Notes under the pieces: generated by a model | Database searches by the model: none | Told to the model about the DNA's origin: nothing | Seen by the model: only the letters and a program-made list of their open reading frames with translations | Assembly (NCBI GenBank): GCA_003696125.1 | Contig: RFHZ01000725.1 | Location: 1-8,838, forward strand | Direction of reading: 5' to 3' | Source: Nitrospinota bacterium | Lineage (GTDB): Bacteria; Tectomicrobia; Entotheonellia; J063 | DNA: 8,838 nucleotides | Shown: in pieces, positions 6,523 to 8,838 of the stretch | Numbering within the stretch: the first letter of the stretch is position 1 | Layout: every line of letters starts with the position of its first letter | Made by a program: the position numbers and the translations under genes

Positions 6523-6893
6523 TGCACCGGCGGCAGAAGCTGGGGAGATGGGGAGAAGAGGTTGCCCGGCGGTACCTGCGCTCCCAGGGGTATCGGATAC
6601 TGGCATGTAACTACCACTGCCCGCTGGGGGAGATCGATCTGGTGGCAGAGGAGGGCGGGACGGTGGTTTTTGTTGAGGTAAAGACCCGGACCTCGCAGTC
6701 CTATGGTCCTCCCCAGCAGGCGGTCGGGTATCACAAACAGCATAAACTGCAACAGGTGGCCTGGTATTACCTCCTGGAGCAGGGATGGACAGATCGTCCC
6801 TGTCGCTTTGATATCGTGGCGATTACCCGGCAACAGGATGCGGCCCTTCCTGCCATCGAGTTGATCAAAGACGCTTTCCAGGTCCAGGAGTAG
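6522..6893 (+). CDS. yraN: YraN/UPF0102 family endonuclease-like protein
   Basis: This 123-residue protein belongs to the UPF0102 (YraN) family, which has a predicted restriction-endonuclease-like fold; its cellular substrate is not established. It opens with [16 protein letters not shown], continues [20 protein letters not shown] and [14 protein letters not shown], and ends with FDIVAI. The acidic and lysine residues of GEIDLVA and FVEVKTR match the E-D-ExK arrangement expected of that nuclease fold, and they are intact. The start ATG 6522 overlaps the rplS TGA by one base (TGATG) and has no obvious Shine-Dalgarno, so translation probably depends on ribosomes terminating on rplS. Many genomes place rnhB between rplS and yraN; it is absent here. 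The function of the protein within this ribosomal operon is unknown. Confidence 0.93.
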   Translation: MHRRQKLGRWGEEVARRYLRSQGYRILACNYHCPLGEIDLVAEEGGTVVFVEVKTRTSQSYGPPQQAVGYHKQHKLQQVAWYYLLEQGWTDRPCRFDIVAITRQQDAALPAIELIKDAFQVQE

Positions 6894-6907
6894 GGGAAGG
6901 AGTAAGG

Positions 6908-7336
6908 ATGAAGACATTTGTGGCAAAGAAAGAGACGGTACAGCGGCAATGGTATCTGGTAGATGCCGACGGGAAGACCTTAGGCCGTCTGGCAACAGAG
7001 ATAGCGAGGATCTTACGGGGAAAACACAAACCGATCTATACCCCGCATGTCGATACCGGAGATTTTGTCGTGGTCATCAATGCGGCCAAGATCCATCTGA
7101 CCGGGAATAAGTGGAAGGACAAGGTTTACTACCATCACACCGGATATGCGGGGGGATTGAAGGCGTTTACGGCGGAACAGTTGCGAGAACGCAAGCCGGA
7201 AAGACTCCTGGAGACGGCGGTACGGGGGATGTTGCCCAAGACCAAGCTGGGACGACAGATGTTGAAAAAGCTGAAGATCTATCCTGGCCCAGAGCATCCC
7301 CACCAGGCGCAGCAGCCACAGCCGCTGGAAGTGTAA
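6908..7336 (+). CDS. rplM: 50S ribosomal protein L13
   Basis: L13 is an early 23S rRNA-binding protein of the large subunit. The 142-residue sequence is typical: [91 protein letters not shown] and the ending [18 protein letters not shown]. Start ATG 6908 is preceded by AAGGAG (6897-6902) with a 5-nt spacer. It begins only 14 nt after yraN, with no room for its own promoter and no L13-type leader, so it is probably transcribed as the continuation of the ffh-yraN operon. rpsI follows, the near-universal L13-S9 pair. Confidence 0.98.
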   Translation: MKTFVAKKETVQRQWYLVDADGKTLGRLATEIARILRGKHKPIYTPHVDTGDFVVVINAAKIHLTGNKWKDKVYYHHTGYAGGLKAFTAEQLRERKPERLLETAVRGMLPKTKLGRQMLKKLKIYPGPEHPHQAQQPQPLEV

Positions 7337-7372
7337 CCTGTCAGGCGAACAGAGGAGGGAAGATAGCGAGTC

Positions 7373-7762
7373 ATGGAAGGACAATTTTACGGTACCGGAA
7401 GACGGAAAAGCGCCGTAGCACGGGTCTGGATGAAGCTGGGTGAGGGAAAGATCACGGTGAACAAGCGGCCGGTGGAGGAGTACTTTCACCGGGAGACCCT
7501 ACGGATGGTGATTAACCAGCCGTTTGAGGTGACCAACACGCAGGGCACGTTTGATGTAAAGGTGAATGTGCGTGGTGGTGGCCTCTCCGGGCAGGCAGGG
7601 GCGGTGCGCCACGGTATTGCCCGGGCTCTGCTGGCCTACGATCCCCAGCTACGCGAGCCCCTCAAGCGGGCCGGCTTTCTCACCAGGGATCCCCGGATTA
7701 AAGAGCGGAAGAAATACGGGCAACGTGGTGCGCGAGCCCGCTTCCAGTTCTCGAAGCGCTAA
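7373..7762 (+). CDS. rpsI: 30S ribosomal protein S9
   Basis: S9 lies in the 30S head and its C-terminal tail reaches the P-site tRNA anticodon stem. The 129-residue protein starts with [19 protein letters not shown] and contains [56 protein letters not shown] and the family-defining end RARFQFSKR, with the terminal SKR intact. The ATG at 7373 is the only candidate, since an in-frame TAG lies at 7364-7366. AGGAGG (7353-7358) is strong but 14 nt away, a longer spacer than for its neighbours. The 36-nt gap after rplM holds only this site. rpsI seems to be the last gene of the long operon: a 158-nt gap with promoter-like sequence follows. Confidence 0.98.
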   Translation: MEGQFYGTGRRKSAVARVWMKLGEGKITVNKRPVEEYFHRETLRMVINQPFEVTNTQGTFDVKVNVRGGGLSGQAGAVRHGIARALLAYDPQLREPLKRAGFLTRDPRIKERKKYGQRGARARFQFSKR

Positions 7763-7766
7763 GACA

Positions 7767-7783
7767 GGCCTGTGCCGTTTTTT
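7767..7783 (+). terminator. Weak possible intrinsic terminator after rpsI
   Basis: A short GGC/GCC stem (7767-7769 with 7774-7776, loop CTGT) is followed by G and six T residues (7778-7783). ACAGGCCTGT at 7764-7773 is itself a perfect palindrome. The T-run and its place right after rpsI suggest transcription may end or weaken here, but a 3-bp stem is poor and read-through into rpsB is quite possible. Confidence 0.3.
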
Positions 7784-7785
7784 GC

Positions 7786-7814
7786 TTGCAAACCCCGTAG
7801 AGTTGTGGTAATGT
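7786..7814 (+). promoter_or_regulatory. Probable promoter for rpsB-tsf
   Basis: TTGCAA (7786-7791), a 17-nt spacer and TAATGT (7809-7814) form a plausible sigma-70 promoter, helped by an extended -10 TG at 7806-7807. Its position at the start of the rpsI-rpsB gap, upstream of a structured leader, supports it. The -10 box matches the consensus poorly (3 of 6), so confidence is moderate. Confidence 0.5.
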
Positions 7815-7819
7815 CGTTA

Positions 7820-7882
7820 GGGGATTTTTATAGGCAGAGAGAGCCCTGAGGGTCTTTAAAGGCCTGATATTATCGTATCCCC
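7820..7882 (+). promoter_or_regulatory. Nested stem-loop in the rpsB 5' leader, candidate S2 autoregulatory element
   Basis: Three tiers of complementarity are nested in the rpsB leader. The outer arm GGGGAT (7820-7825) pairs with ATCCCC (7877-7882). The middle arm AGGC (7832-7835) pairs with GCCT (7862-7865). The inner arm GCCC (7843-7846), loop TGA, pairs with GGGT (7850-7853), extendable past a bulged A through AGAG/CTTT. Together they make a single long irregular hairpin ending 24 nt before the ribosome binding site. Ribosomal protein S2 represses its own rpsB-tsf transcript through a structured leader in gammaproteobacteria; that this leader does the same is inference. Confidence 0.45.
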
Positions 7883-7920
7883 AGGGTGTAAGGGTAGGAG
7901 GACAGAGGAGGAGAAACGAC

Positions 7921-8718
7921 TTGGCTGTAGTCACGATGAAACAACTTTTAGAGGCAGGGTCCCATTTTGGGCACCAGACTAATCGCTGGAATCCCAAAAT
8001 GAAGAAATACATCTTTGGCTCGCGCAACGGCATCTATATCATCGATCTGCAGAAGACCCTGCGCAAGTTCCAGGAGGCCTATGAGTTTGTGCGCCAGTGT
8101 GCGGCTCAGGGAGGAACGGTCCTCTTCGTTGGCACCAAAAAACAGGCGCAGGATGTGGTCAGAGAAGAGGCAGAGCGCTGTGGTATGTTCTATGTCAATC
8201 AGCGCTGGCTGGGTGGTACCCTGACCAACTTCTCCACCATTCAGCAGCGGATCATGCGTCTCCATGAACTGGAAACCATGAAGCTGGAAGGGCTCTATGA
8301 GGCGCGACCCAAGAAAGAGGTGCTGAAGCTGGAAAAGGAACGGATGAAGCTGGAGAAGTTCCTCGGTGGGATCAAAGAGATGCGGACCCTCCCATCTGTG
8401 GTCTATGTCGTGGACCCTCGCAAGGAGCGGATTGCGATTCATGAGGCCAAAAAGCTTGGCATTCCTACCGTGGCCATGGTCGATACCAACTGCGATCCTG
8501 ATGACATCGACTATGTTATCCCGTGTAACGACGATGCCATTCGCGCCATTCGCCTGGTGACGATGAAGATCGCCGATGCGGTGTTAGAAGGGAAACAGGA
8601 GCTGGGAGTCGAGATGGAGATCCCGATGGAAGGGGAAGGGACACCAGAAGAGGGCAGCGTCGAGAAGGAAGGGGAAAAGGTGGAAGAGCTGAATGGAGAA
8701 GGGGAAAAGAGTTTATGA
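7921..8718 (+). CDS. rpsB: 30S ribosomal protein S2
   Basis: S2 is a late-assembling 30S protein near the mRNA exit side. The 265-residue product has the family features: [17 protein letters not shown] (HFGHQT at residues 15-20), [68 protein letters not shown] and [19 protein letters not shown]. The tail from about residue 228 is very rich in Glu and Gly (ending [11 protein letters not shown]), an acidic extension common but variable in S2. Initiation is assigned to TTG 7921: AGGAGG (7906-7911) lies 9 nt upstream and the start [13 protein letters not shown] then aligns with the family; ATG 7936 is too far from that site. The stop overlaps the tsf start as ATGA, so S2 and EF-Ts are probably coupled. 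The leader suggests feedback control. Confidence 0.98.
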   Translation: MAVVTMKQLLEAGSHFGHQTNRWNPKMKKYIFGSRNGIYIIDLQKTLRKFQEAYEFVRQCAAQGGTVLFVGTKKQAQDVVREEAERCGMFYVNQRWLGGTLTNFSTIQQRIMRLHELETMKLEGLYEARPKKEVLKLEKERMKLEKFLGGIKEMRTLPSVVYVVDPRKERIAIHEAKKLGIPTVAMVDTNCDPDDIDYVIPCNDDAIRAIRLVTMKIADAVLEGKQELGVEMEIPMEGEGTPEEGSVEKEGEKVEELNGEGEKSL

Positions 8719-8838
8719 CCGTTACAGCCGAAATGGTAAAGGATTTACGCGAGAAGACCGGTGCAGGAATCCTGGATTGTAAGAAAGCGTTGACCGAGAC
8801 CGGTGGGGATATGGAGAAGGCGATCGAGTACCTGCGAC
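8715..8838 (+). CDS. tsf: Elongation factor Ts, N-terminal part (3' end outside window)
   Basis: EF-Ts is the guanine-nucleotide exchange factor that recycles EF-Tu. Only the first 41 codons are present; the frame is open to the window edge. The visible part is the N-terminal UBA-like domain, with [20 protein letters not shown] followed by [19 protein letters not shown], which contains the diagnostic TGAG-x-x-DCKKAL motif. The ATG at 8715 overlaps the rpsB TGA (ATGA, 8715-8718), and a purine-rich AAGGGG (8699-8704) within the rpsB acidic-tail codons lies 10 nt upstream as its ribosome binding site. rpsB-tsf is a near-universal pair. The gene is partial only because the window ends. Confidence 0.97.
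   Translation, partial: MTVTAEMVKDLREKTGAGILDCKKALTETGGDMEKAIEYLR

Noticed and set aside
1-8838. Mobile element, defence system or CRISPR array
   Set aside because: Both strands were scanned; no transposase, integrase, terminal repeats, spaced direct repeats or defence-type proteins are visible, and all genes are core housekeeping apart from the PASTA protein and yraN.

Overview
This window is a dense, single-strand run of bacterial housekeeping genes, all on the + strand. In order: the 3' end of fmt, rsmB (broken by a one-base frameshift), a membrane-anchored PASTA-repeat protein, ffh, rpsP, a small KH-domain RNA-binding protein (khpA type), rimM, trmD, rplS, a YraN/UPF0102 protein, rplM, rpsI, rpsB and the 5' end of tsf. 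There are no tRNAs, rRNAs, insertion sequences, CRISPR arrays or other signs of foreign DNA, and no gene-free stretch reaches 300 bases.

Organism: clearly bacterial, GC-rich, with strong AGGAGG-like ribosome binding sites and frequent GTG/TTG starts (ffh, rpsP, rpsB). The gene order mixes two patterns. The ffh-rpsP-khpA-rimM-trmD-rplS block with KhpA is widespread and typical of Firmicutes. rplM-rpsI placed directly before rpsB-tsf, and a stand-alone PASTA protein after rsmB, fit deep-branching lineages such as Nitrospirota, NC10, Acidobacteriota or delta-proteobacterial relatives better. I cannot place it more closely from the sequence alone.

Layout: (1) 1-2762, initiator-tRNA formylation, 16S rRNA m5C methylation and a surface PASTA protein, with tight or overlapping junctions suggesting one transcript. 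(2) A 140-bp gap holding a near-consensus sigma-70 promoter, TTGACA-17 bp-TACAAT. (3) 2903-7762, ffh to rpsI, linked by short gaps or overlaps (ATGA, TGATG, an 11-nt overlap), probably one long operon covering protein targeting, small-subunit assembly (S16, RimM, KhpA), tRNA m1G37 modification and ribosomal proteins L19, L13 and S9. (4) A 158-bp gap with a probable promoter and a foldable leader. (5) rpsB-tsf, joined by an ATGA overlap.

No undescribed system is evident. The points worth a second look are the frameshift in rsmB, the kinase-less PASTA protein with a C-terminal beta-type domain, a perfect hairpin between the best Shine-Dalgarno and the start of rimM, and a nested stem-loop in the rpsB leader that could serve S2 autoregulation.
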